This document shows positions 34,170-43,617 of a stretch of 64,000 nucleotides of DNA, piece after piece (position 1 is the first letter of the stretch; every line of letters starts with the position of its first letter). The DNA is from Bryum argenteum. Its lineage: Eukaryota > Streptophyta > Bryopsida > Bryales > Bryaceae. The notes beneath the pieces are model-generated. The model ran no database searches, was not told where the DNA came from, and was given only the letters and a program-made list of their open reading frames with translations. The stretch covers positions 15,978,727-16,042,726 of the forward strand of contig CM073327.1 in assembly GCA_037043015.1 (NCBI GenBank). Direction: 5' to 3'. The position numbers and the translations under genes are program-made.

Positions 34170-34361
34170 TGTTGCCATTTTTTGACAAGCATTTTGGAGT
34201 CACGATGGATGTTCAAAACCAGTGTTCATCTCTGTGGGGCATCGAATTTCGTTAGAAACTGCAGTGAAAGTTGTTCGCCGTTGCTGTTTGCATCGAATTC
34301 CTGAGCCTGTGCGGCAGGTTGGTATTTTTTTCCATTCAAATGATTCCACATTGAAATGTTT
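34170..34361 (+). pseudogene. Duplicated penultimate exon of endonuclease V, misplaced upstream
   Basis: 192 bp match 35593-35784 with only four differences seen by eye, including flanking intron on both sides of the exon that encodes PVFISVGHRISLETAV and RIPEPVRQ. In this copy the 3' splice site changed from GACAG|GC to GACAAGC. That moves the AG by one base and would shift the frame if used. It precedes exon 2 of the gene it came from, so it cannot contribute normally to that gene. Confidence 0.88.
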
Positions 34362-34370
34362 TGTTGGCAG

Positions 34371-35941
34371 ATCGTACGTGTTCGGTGAAGATGTGGGATT
34401 TGGCGGCGTGTTTCGATGCACCTGCTGGGCGTTGGTGGTCATGGATCTGGACTCCATGCAAGTAGTGTACGAAGATTTCGACGTGGTGCAGCTCACCATG
34501 CCCTACGTTGCTGGATTCCTTGCCTTCCGCGAGGTCCTTAATCTCACCAACTGCGAATCGAACTGTATTCTCCTTCGTTTGAAAAAATTGCAGATAGAAT
34601 TGTGGTCTTTGACATTGGGATGCATCGGGGTTTCCAATGGCAGACTCCAGTGCTTCTTGGCCTTCTGAAGACGATGGCAGCAAAGGCGCCTCTGCTTTAC
34701 CCTCAGGTGCATATCATCAACTTTTGCTGTAGACTGGGCATGTTGAAATTGTGATCTTACAGTTGCTTTGTTGCAGCTATTGATGGTCGACGGCAATGGC
34801 ATCTTACATCCCAGAGGTAATTGTAGTTTAGAGGATCTAAACCTGGCATTTTTGAAAGGTGACTCGATTGTGCTGGCCTTACTATGAACAATAATTCCTT
34901 TTCTCTGTAGAGTTTGCTATTCATGTAGGGTTTGCTTCGTGGTTGCAGGTTTTGGACTGGCCAGCCACTTGGGAGTTTTGGCAGACATTCCTACGATTGG
35001 TATTGGCAAAAACGTAAGCTCACTCAATGTTCTAGAGTAACATACTCAGAAAGATGCCAAACTATGAATGAATGAGGCTACGATGTCAGTCCTATCAAGA
35101 GTTTTACCTTCTAGAATGTTGACATAATTTACTGTTGATGCCTCCAGTTGCATCATATTGATGGTCTGACGAATTTGGAGGTGAGACATGTCGTCTCGGA
35201 GAGCAACTTGCCAGCCGGTGAAGGAATGCCTCTCATCGGCAGCACAGGCCAAGTCTGGGGAATGGTACAAAACCTCTCTGCAATTCTATACTGATATGAA
35301 CCAGCCCTGGTTTGATGTGCAAGAGGCTCTTAACTAAAAGCCGGGGGTGATCCGATTTATTATTCTCCCACATCTTAGAGCTCTACACTCCAAAATCCCA
35401 TGGGAGCAGTTGAAAACTGCAATCCATACGATGACATCATCGACAGGCTTTTTAGACATCTTGTTACATCTCATAACCAACCCTAATCAGAGGAATCGAA
35501 CGAAGAGCCGGACTGACTTCAGATATGCATCTGAAAATAGATGGTTCACATATGATTCCAGAATCCCATGGCACTCTTCCAATCCTACAGAATGTTGCCA
35601 TTTTTTGACAGGCATTTCGGAGTCACGATGGATGTTCAAAACCAGTGTTCATCTCTGTGGGGCATCGGATTTCGTTAGAAACTGCAGTGGAAGTTGTTCG
35701 CCGTTGCTGTTTGCATCGAATTCCTGAGCCTGTGCGGCAGGTTGGTATTTTTTTCCATTCAAATGATTCCACATTGAAATGTTTAGTGGCCTATGATACA
35801 TATACTTATCATCATAGTACTTTTAGGTTGTAGCCTACACTGAGAGCATATTTTCTGATGCTTGGAATTGGGGTGGAGCAGGCAGATATGAGGTCTCGAG
35901 AGCATCTACGAAAACATCTAGTATCCTTACCCCTGGAGTGA
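34371..35941 (+). CDS. ENDOV: Endonuclease V (deoxyinosine/inosine nuclease), exon 1 not found
   Basis: Seven exons: 34371-34533, 34644-34706, 34777-34816, 34949-35013, 35148-35264, 35612-35740 and 35882-35941. The frame opens with SYVFGED, which in relatives follows the VGGVD motif. It then has ALVVMDLDSMQVVYEDFDVV (catalytic Glu), MPYVAGFLAFRE, LLMVDGNGILHPRG (catalytic Asp), FGLASHLGVLADIPTIGIGK, GSTGQVWGM, SVGHRISLETAV and the C-terminal ADMRSREHLRKHL. All phases close. The enzyme cleaves one nucleotide 3' of inosine in RNA or DNA. The first exon, holding the start and the first metal-binding Asp, would have to lie upstream. That place is occupied by the duplicated exon and the minisatellite, so the gene is 5'-truncated or exon 1 is remote. 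Confidence 0.9.
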
Positions 35942-36618
35942 GTATTGAGCCCTTAGATAGCTGGTATGTTTCAATTGTGCAGAGCTTTGGTATGTAGGAC
36001 CTCGGTAGATTTGAGGTTCTGAAAATGGGGTGGATAACTTTTTTACAGGTCCATTTCTTTGTGTTGTATTTATAAGATTGTAAAGATTTTTTATTTTGAG
36101 ATATAATGTATAATTTGTGGAAGTCTATGATTGGGGATCATTTTGTAACTCTTCTTTTTAGTCTCTATCTTAGAAGCTCTGCTATGTCTCATGGGAAGGC
36201 TGAATGTCGTATTAGATCAGTATCGAAGACTGGGTCGAGGGAGGTTCTTCATCTTTGTTAAAACTTGAACTAGTATGCCCACGTGGCGTCGCCATGCCCA
36301 CATAAATCATTTTATTATGTCCCTCTTGTTTTTTCTGCTGGATCTGTAAATAGGTCATTTTGTAATTTTGGTGATCTGGGGGCTAAAATTATTTGGAAAT
36401 TCAATATCTGGCGACTTGTCAACCTGTTCTACAATCCGATCATTTTTCATAATCTGCATACGACGACACCTCATACGACCCGGTTTGAGTGGTGAGATCA
36501 TAATGTCACTCACAAAACAAAAGAAAACAAACAACCTGCCTTAAATAATAAATAGAACATTTGCAATTAGAACATTTGCCATTCGATTCTCCGTGTGTAT
36601 CAAGACGCATCATGATGA
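35942..36618. other. 3' flank of endonuclease V, no gene seen
   Basis: AT-rich DNA with one small frame (36283-36495) lacking any domain. The transcript end of endonuclease V is probably near 36060-36130. Confidence 0.4.
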
Positions 36619-36897
36619 TGCATAGAAATTAGTTGTTGGGAGTATAATATTCTACAGCTTCAACAACTTCAACAACTTCAACAAATCATGCCCTCCGTAA
36701 CATTTCACTATAAATATGCAAATGTTTTGCAACAACAACACAATTCATCATGTGGAGTGTTTGCATTAGCATATGCAACTGACTTAGCATATCAAATAAA
36801 TCCTGAAACATTAATATATGATATTCCTAATATGAGGCATCATCTAAGAGAATGCATCACACAATCAAAACCAATACCATTCCCGAAAACCAAATAA
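36619..36897 (+). mobile_element. Ulp1/C48-like cysteine protease fragment of a DNA transposon
   Basis: The frame is open from 36619 to the stop at 36897. It contains QQQHNSSCGVFALAYATDLA, then MRHHLRECI and PIPFP. The order Gln-x(5-6)-Cys-Gly-(V/L)-F-A, followed about 35 residues on by an M-R-x-H-L and a final P-F-P, is typical of SUMO-protease-like domains carried by large DNA transposons. The His and Asp/Asn part of the catalytic triad would be upstream and is not recognisable. Leading CAACTTCAA repeats encode a Gln/Leu run. This is an end fragment, not a functional gene. Confidence 0.6.
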
Positions 36898-38144
36898 TGG
36901 ACTAATGAATACTACATGTACAATATACATGAACCATTTCCAGATTAAATAATGCATACATACTACTACTATAAGTACTAGACATAATATCATACATCCC
37001 AACTTTGTTCTATAATTCTATACATATTTATCATAATTAAAATGTCGATCGTCACTGGGAAGGCGAAGAGAAGCGGAGCCCTAGTTAGGTATTGTAATTT
37101 CAGTGGTGACATGACTTTATACCACTAGCAATCATGGTTGGCATAAAGAGCGAAACAAATTTTTTAAATCAAACCTTTAAAGGATAAACAATAGTTGAAA
37201 ACATCTTAATATTGAATTTATCATAAGTTTGTGAGGAGATTGTAATGGCAGTTGAATTTTGAGCCAAACTTTTCTTGGTAGTGAGAAGAGAAGTATTACT
37301 TCCAGAATGGAGATTTGCAAAAGGTAAATATATAGCAACACTGACAACAATTGGTAATGGTAATGATGAAGATAAAGAAAAGTGTTTGCCTTGTTTACCG
37401 AATCAAGGCATGACTAGTAAGGGTGCTGATCTAACTTCCTAATTCCACCACCGTTATATCCACGGCCTCTCAACATTACAACCCCACCAATGTGTCAATG
37501 ATAACAAAGCCTTTGCATTTTGACTTATAATAGTTAGGCTTTGTACTCTCATGAATGACAACAAGGTTGTGCACCATTTTTGATAATAAGAAGGCTATGC
37601 ATTGTTACCGCTGATAACGAGGCTTCATAACGTTACCAAAAATAACAAGGCCTTTTCTACTATTACTGTTACGTTGTAAATGCTTTCTTTGTTCTGCATA
37701 CCAAGTCAGTTTGTAATCCTTGGGCTCCAGGAGTGGCCCTAAATTAGCTCTCAATGGTATTGACTTGATATGCTTGAAACTGAGGTAAAAAAACACTGCA
37801 TGACATTTATCAATATGAAGCAAAGGATCCAAACCTTAAACTACCAAGCTAATGTTTCAAAACGATACTGTAAACAAACCATACAATCATACATAAACAT
37901 TCATCAACACAACTTTGTACATAGCCTTAGAGTACATATACTCATAGTACATATCATCAATGATGCAAGACAAAACATTCAAAGAAGAACGAGCTCAAAA
38001 GTTGCCTTCATCGAAAGCCATACCTTGACACACTTCAAAATGACCATATGATTGTGCTAACTTTGATAAAGCACAAGTAAGTGCTTCCCTCTTTCAACCT
38101 AGATTATATTTTTAACTATTGAGAAAAATGATTACGAATCCAAG
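36898..38144. other. Transposon-derived AT-rich DNA
   Basis: Holds the second GATAACAAGG-type degenerate array (37490-37660) and otherwise short chance frames. Confidence 0.5.
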
Positions 38145-38360
38145 TACACTAAATTTGATAATTAGTGTTAGATACACTAATTTACATAAACATGTTATAA
38201 GTTTTTACTGATGTTCAATAATTTTACCCACTATATTGGCCAAGATGGGGGGTCCTTATATAGTATCAGCTCTTGGTAAATTTTTTTAAGCAAAAGTAAA
38301 AACTTATAGCATTTTCATATCTTATGATAATCTAACACTAATTATCAAATTTAGTGTAGT
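38145..38360. mobile_element. MITE copy 2, inverted relative to the copy at 22.4 kb
   Basis: Both ends carry CACTAAATTTGATAATTAGT or its inverse. The interior, GGCCAAGATGGGGGGTCCTT and then ATATAGTATCAG, is the reverse complement of copy 1. TA flanks both ends. The two copies differ by substitutions and small indels only. Confidence 0.88.
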
Positions 38361-39350
38361 ACTCAAAACCACCCATTTTTATCACACTCTTTTAACTTCT
38401 CGCTTCGTCACCTATGCATGTGAAGTGTCAAGATTAGAGTTTGAAGCTTTTACCGAAAGAGACAAGATTTGGATCCATTTACACGCAAGCAAAGCATGGC
38501 CGTCCATTTCACAACCAAGAGTTTTATTGAGCAAGGTGTCAATTCAGGAACTGAGTTGCAATTTCAAGGCCCAAAGACAGCAGAGGAGCTTTCATGGCTG
38601 GACCACCACAGCAGCGGTACGGTACTGAGAAAAAACATAGAACGACACTATTACAGTAAAAGGGATCACGCAAGAAACGCCTGCTGCATTGGCTTTTGTC
38701 GGCACCTCTGGATTCAACTCTCAATGGGAAAGTTGATTATCTGCAATGGGTGATAAATGTTTTGTTACACTGCCGGCCAGCAGTTTCGGCAGGCAGCCAC
38801 CAGCTCAATTCCGTTCCCACATCCTGCTGAACCTGCTGATCAATGAGATTCAATCCTTGTGGAAAAATGGTGGAAAAATAGTCTTGCCTGCTGTGCCTCA
38901 TGGTTGAAGATGGCTGTTCCGGCCTGCTGGCTATCTGCTGGGCGCGAAATCCGCTTGCTTAACTTAAACCAAATTTGGGGCTGCCCAACAGGCGCAGCAG
39001 GGAGTGTAAACGTAGCAACAGTAGGAGGTGATATCAGTGCTGCCTGTGAGGTGAAGGCAACGCAACCATCTGTCCGACTAGCACGACAAGATGGTGCCGC
39101 TCCCCACTTGTCAGAGTGGAGCCTGCATTGTGGGCCGGAGAGTGGAGCCTTGGTTGGAGTGTGAGAGCATGCCCAACCCTGAGCGTCAGGCCAGGCCGCT
39201 CGGCTGCATGAAAATCCTGGAGGCGCCACTCCGCCCGGCCTGGTAGCCCCACCCCAGGCTATTATATAGGCCACATGAAAAGGTCTTTCATCAATCACGT
39301 TTGACAAGCAGATTAAAATAGAAATGATCTCTTGCCAATGAAATCTTTGT
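38361..39350. other. GC-richer island with no convincing gene
   Basis: From about 38760 to 39250 the DNA is GC-rich with long but mutually overlapping frames on both strands (for example 38840-39307 minus). None has a recognisable domain. It adjoins the fold-back element and is probably transposon-derived. Confidence 0.4.
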
Positions 39351-39690
39351 CATGTGTCACTCATTCATTGGTCAACAGGGACGCTAAAATGTGAACGAAG
39401 GTATGAGATAACTTGGAGTTTTGGTGCTTTAGAATTTAGGAGACCTCAACCCTCTTGACCAAGTTATAGGGATGGTGTGTGGGCTGGGGCTCCTTACACA
39501 CTAAATGTGGCTTCGCTCTCCGACCCACAGTGCGGGCTTGGCATGCTCTGAGGACCCCAACCCCGCGCGGTATTCCTGTAACCTAGCCAAGAGGGTTGAA
39601 GTCTCCTAAATTTTAGCACTTCATAACTCAAAGTTATTCCATGCTTTCACTCACATTTTAGCGTCCCTGTTAACCAATGGGAGAGTGACA
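39351..39690. mobile_element. Fold-back element with arms of about 115 bp
   Basis: The left arm runs from CATTGGTCAACAGGGACGCT through TAGGAGACCTCAACCCTCTT. The right arm is its inverse (AAGAGGGTTGAAGTCTCCTA ... AGCGTCCCTGTTAACCAATG). Arms are about 80-85% alike by eye. The central 90 bp (CACTAAATGTGGC to CCGCGCGG) is GC-rich and unpaired. Confidence 0.8.
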
Positions 39691-39700
39691 TGTACGGCTT

Positions 39701-39772
39701 GTCAGAAAATGTGTTTGGTGAGTGACCTTTTCCTCTGTCAGAAAATGTGTTTGGTGAGTGACCTTTTCCTCT
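39701..39772. repeat. Exact tandem duplication of a 36-bp unit
   Basis: GTCAGAAAATGTGTTTGGTG plus AGTGACCTTTTCCTCT occurs twice without a difference. It joins the fold-back element to the next inverted-repeat element. Confidence 0.93.
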
Positions 39773-40271
39773 AAGGTGGAGGTACCCATACCCGACAAGT
39801 TAAGGTGATTGGCACAGTACCAGTAAGATTACAAGCTGGGAGAAATTTTTCGAAGGAAGGGAAATAAGGTTCATGAAGAATGAGCATTTTTGGGTTTTTT
39901 TTTTTTTTTTTTTTTTTTTTTTGCAAAATTGAAATTACTACAAATTTTTAAGGTGAAAAGTTGATCCAAATGGGTAACCAACATATAGCTTAACCAACAA
40001 CCGATAACATGAAGAGCAATTCTCGAACACAGTCTACTAATACCCCTGATAGGAGATCATTAATTTCAGCTAACATTACTCCCTGGTAACTGGAAATAAG
40101 GGAACTAAGTAGTAACCTTCATGCGAGCAAGGAGTGGCTCACAACCTGCGCTGTCAGTCAGTTTACCAATATTAAAATAAATTGTCCACATTGGGTCATG
40201 ACATGTGCAACATCTGGGAAGCCTATATGCTCAGCATGGGGGGCCTCTCGGGTATGGGTACCTCCACCTTA
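39772..40271. mobile_element. 500-bp element with perfect 24-bp terminal inverted repeats
   Basis: TAAGGTGGAGGTACCCATAC and the following CCGA at the left are exactly inverted at 40248-40271. The inside has a T run of about 27 bases (39895-39921) and no coding capacity. The perfect ends suggest recent insertion. Confidence 0.75.
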
Positions 40272-41754
40272 CCCTGCCTTCCGACATAGGGCGGGGTTTC
40301 AACAATTGTCCGAGCGGCCAAGCGGCCCCTCCAAGTCGCCCGACCCAAAGCCGAGCATGCTCTTATACGAGTTCCTTTGGAACCGGCTGTTAGTCAAACA
40401 AAAGTTCCACCAGTTAAGAGTGATGAAGAGTAAGATGAAGTCTAAGAAGTTGTTTAACAAGTTAATCCCTAAAGGAGAAGTTCTACAAATGACCTCCATA
40501 CAACCATGTCTTGAAATCCATGAATAAAAAAGCTTCCAGAATATGATCTTGTTAAGAATCAACAAACTAGCCAATTTCTATCATTTTCGACGGCACGGAT
40601 CTTGAGTTAAAGATTCAGTTTTGACAAAACCAACATATTTTTTTGAGCAAATCAACCACAATGTGCACGATTTTGCCTTGAGGGGTTAAATGTCAACAAC
40701 GAAAGAGGTTATCGAAATAGGGGAGAAGTCATTTTGAGAGGGCTTAAAAGGTAGATTCTGTTGCGAGGCTTATGATATGGTGACCCTCTTGAAGGAGGTG
40801 ATGCTTATCATCAGATGGCTCGCCACTCTGACGTCTGAATTTGCATTCCAGAGCCCCCAAAATAAAATATAAAATGTAAAATAAATTAATGGTTATTACA
40901 ATTTCACCTTTGCCTCGGTCCGTTGTTACCATCTCGCTTGGATCTCTCGAACAATGGCCTCATCTCCTGTTCAAGGGACCTGTTCATGGCTGCCAGAGCA
41001 ACCGTCAGCATATCGTTAATGTTCCCTCCCTTGCGAATTGGTATTCATTTTGCTCGCTCCTTGATTATTCATGTACAGTTTCAAACCCCGTTTTCAACAT
41101 CCATCATAGATCAATATTTCTGTCCATCAATGTATATATCATTAAAAAGCATCGATGCTGCACAGCTGTTTGGTCCTCTTTCAAAATTTCATCGATATAG
41201 GGAAAGGCTGATAGACTGGAGCAAGCGTTGTTTTATCAGACAAATTCCTCTTCATTTATTGCACGTTTTAGATGTTCATCTTACGGAAATTGTGTTTGAC
41301 AAATGAATTGGAATTGAGGACGTGCGCATTGAAACTGAGGTTGTAGGGAAAGTTATCCATGTAATACATACTAGTGTAAAGTCCAAGACTCGCATTTGTG
41401 CACAGATTTAACGATACCGAAGGTGATGCAAACTAATCTTGGTTGAGAAGAAACATGATAGCGAATGTGAATGAGAGCGAAGGGCAAGAGGCAACATATG
41501 AAAAATGATAAGAAAATCGTAGGCAGTTCAGAACCACAGGCAGATATTCGAACAAGATCCAAAGGCCACTCTAGACACTGGAGCTAATGAATATTTAATA
41601 TAATCCCAATAGCAAGCTCGCTCTTATTTCCATGAAATCCCGAGAAGGCTGCCACTTGTTGGACACAGGTTCGAAATGTACCGATTTCCTCGAATTACAT
41701 GACTTATTTCAATATCGCACTATACAGATTGCAGGGGCTCAGTAATGCAGAGCC
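40272..41754. other. Intergenic DNA downstream of the amidinotransferase gene
   Basis: A short GC-rich stretch (40272-40370) may extend the previous element. Frames at 40889-41306 overlap one another in different phases and lack a domain. The 3' UTR of the amidinotransferase probably occupies 41550-41754. Confidence 0.4.
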
Positions 41755-43092
41755 TCAGAAGTAAGACTCGAGTTTGCTCTGGCGACGCACATCCACAGTA
41801 GCGCAATGGAACGATCCTCCAAGCGCCATGAAATTCCTGAGCGGCACAGGAACTGGGGTGAACCCCCACGCCTTGAACTGCTTGATACACTCAGTCTCAT
41901 GCGCTTCAACAAGCACACGGTTCTCATCAATGGACAGAACATTCGCGGTAGCAATCCAGGGCGAAGTAAAATAAAGCGGATTCTTCGCAGGTGAGAGCTC
42001 GGGAGTCGTAGCTTGGAAAATCTCCCACCCTTTGAACATCTCCGGGAGATGCAACTCCAAAGTCTTTCCCTTGTAGGTGAAAGTAGAATGAAGAGGACCA
42101 GTGGTGCAAGGTCTGTCCGGACATAACAGAAGCTTCCCGGGTGCGAGAGGAACGAAATCTGCGTCCAAGTGCATCGTATCTGGACCAGTCTGAAAGTCCA
42201 AGATGTGAATACGATAGTCATCTCCGAGGTTTCGTTGCATCCATTGAATGCCAGTGTAGTTCGTCACTCCACTTCGTTGCGTGAAGATGTCTTTTCCGAA
42301 GCGCATGAACTCGGCGGCATCGAAAATGGGCTCGAATTCTGTCGTTGCCCAGTCTCCAGGTTGATCTTTCCCTTCGAGGTCGACGTAAAGCTCGTCACTC
42401 ATTTGCGGTTTTGGAGCAGCGGTCCATTTCGCTCCTTCACGAAAGTACTCCTTGATAAGCTGGCGGTAAGGACGATACTCGAACCATCGGGACCGCCATG
42501 CCATTGGAGCTTCGATGATCTCGTTTCCTACCACGATGAGTACGTCGCGTGGCATGGCTGCGTACAGACCGGATTCGCATTCGAAGTCTGGTGTCTTGAA
42601 GCTCTTGGAGAAGTCATCGGGGTGCGGTACTGTTGGTCTTCGCACTTTGACACCCTCCTTGGTTAGAACTTCGGCGAGGTAATCGAGTTCTTTGGCTGCG
42701 TTCGCCAGAAGCTCAGGAGGAAATGGGCCTCCTGCCATGTCCCAGTATTGCTTCTTTACGACGACCTTCTCGGCGATGTGGAGTGGGCAGAATGTTGCGC
42801 CTTCTACTGTGCCGACGATGACTTCCTCGAGGAGGCTCCATTCGTTGTGGGAGTTCACGACTGGGAGCTTCGAGGATTTTAGTTGGGTCGTCGACGAATT
42901 GGCGAGGTCCTCGCTTACTGCCACCTCGGCAGCCTGGGCTTGGACTCGAAGATGACTCCTCCGGGGTGAGCTCCGGGCTGATGGTTCAATTTTCACTCTG
43001 GAGATTGGGTTGTTGAATGATCCGGATGATGACAAGGTGGCCGTATCGATCGCAGTGTGCATGCTCAGGGATGATCCACATGATAGCGCCAT
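41755..43092 (-). CDS. Arginine:glycine amidinotransferase-like enzyme, predicted plastid-targeted
   Basis: Single exon, 445 residues. Residues 1-60 are Ser/Ala/Arg-rich, few acidic, ending in RVQAQAA, a plausible chloroplast transit peptide. The rest follows the AGAT (GATM) fold end to end: NSHNEWSLLEEVIVGTVEGA, YAAMPRDVLIVVGNEIIEAP, AMAWRSRWFEYRPYR-like region, TEFEPIFDAAEFMRFGKDIF, QRSGVTNYTGIQWM and GGSFHCATVDVRR. Counterparts of the catalytic set are present: Cys430, His308 and Asp258, with Asp183, Asp310 and the DRPC arginine. The family moves the amidino group of arginine to an amine acceptor such as glycine (guanidinoacetate, creatine route) or others in bacteria. The acceptor here is unknown. 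Absence of introns, unlike most neighbours, fits transfer or retrocopying. Confidence 0.9.
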   Translation of the reverse strand: MALSCGSSLSMHTAIDTATLSSSGSFNNPISRVKIEPSARSSPRRSHLRVQAQAAEVAVSEDLANSSTTQLKSSKLPVVNSHNEWSLLEEVIVGTVEGATFCPLHIAEKVVVKKQYWDMAGGPFPPELLANAAKELDYLAEVLTKEGVKVRRPTVPHPDDFSKSFKTPDFECESGLYAAMPRDVLIVVGNEIIEAPMAWRSRWFEYRPYRQLIKEYFREGAKWTAAPKPQMSDELYVDLEGKDQPGDWATTEFEPIFDAAEFMRFGKDIFTQRSGVTNYTGIQWMQRNLGDDYRIHILDFQTGPDTMHLDADFVPLAPGKLLLCPDRPCTTGPLHSTFTYKGKTLELHLPEMFKGWEIFQATTPELSPAKNPLYFTSPWIATANVLSIDENRVLVEAHETECIKQFKAWGFTPVPVPLRNFMALGGSFHCATVDVRRQSKLESYF

Positions 43093-43501
43093 CTTGATGA
43101 CAAGTGCTTCGGTCCCCTGTTCCGACCCCTGGAAAACACATCAAAATCACCCTGATAATCAGATACCCAAATCCTATTGAATGTACGTCGTAGTATACCC
43201 CAGAGACGCCATAGCCAAGGCAACTCTGGTGTTCATTACGTTCACATGCACATTTGCGTACACCGGTACCTCTGAGTGATGTACAACTTCCAATGCAAAG
43301 CGGCAAATATGATGACTGTGACATCGAAACATACATGTAGGTGTGGGTCATTTAGGTGTAATGCTCAAATCACGGACCTAACATTTCATCTACCTTACAT
43401 TCAAAGCGATTTGCAACAAGTGAGTTGATCATGCACAAACGGAAGGGGTCGTCCAGAATGGTACAAGTGCAGAGATGACATACCTTTAATCGTAACCAGA
43501 C

Positions 43502-43617
43502 GTGAAAGACCTTAAGTCTAGACAACAGGAATGTGAAAGACCTTCAGTCTAGACAGGATCGCGAAAGACCTACAGTCAAACAGGACCTGAAAGACCGTCA
43601 GTCTAGACAGGAATGCC
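43502..43617. repeat. Four-unit minisatellite upstream of the amidinotransferase gene
   Basis: Units of 27-31 bp based on GTGAAAGACCTTCAGTCTAG plus ACAGGA. It lies 410-525 bp upstream of the ATG on the minus strand and could affect the promoter. Confidence 0.88.

Noticed and set aside
38840-39307. Minus-strand frame of 155 codons in a GC-rich island
   Set aside because: An overlapping plus-strand frame is equally open, composition explains both, and no motif is visible.
42169-42666. Plus-strand frame of 165 codons and other frames antisense to the amidinotransferase
   Set aside because: Shadows of a strongly conserved minus-strand enzyme gene with GC-biased third positions.
43502-43617. CRISPR-like array
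   Set aside because: The four units are contiguous, imperfect tandem copies without unique spacers, in a plant nuclear context.
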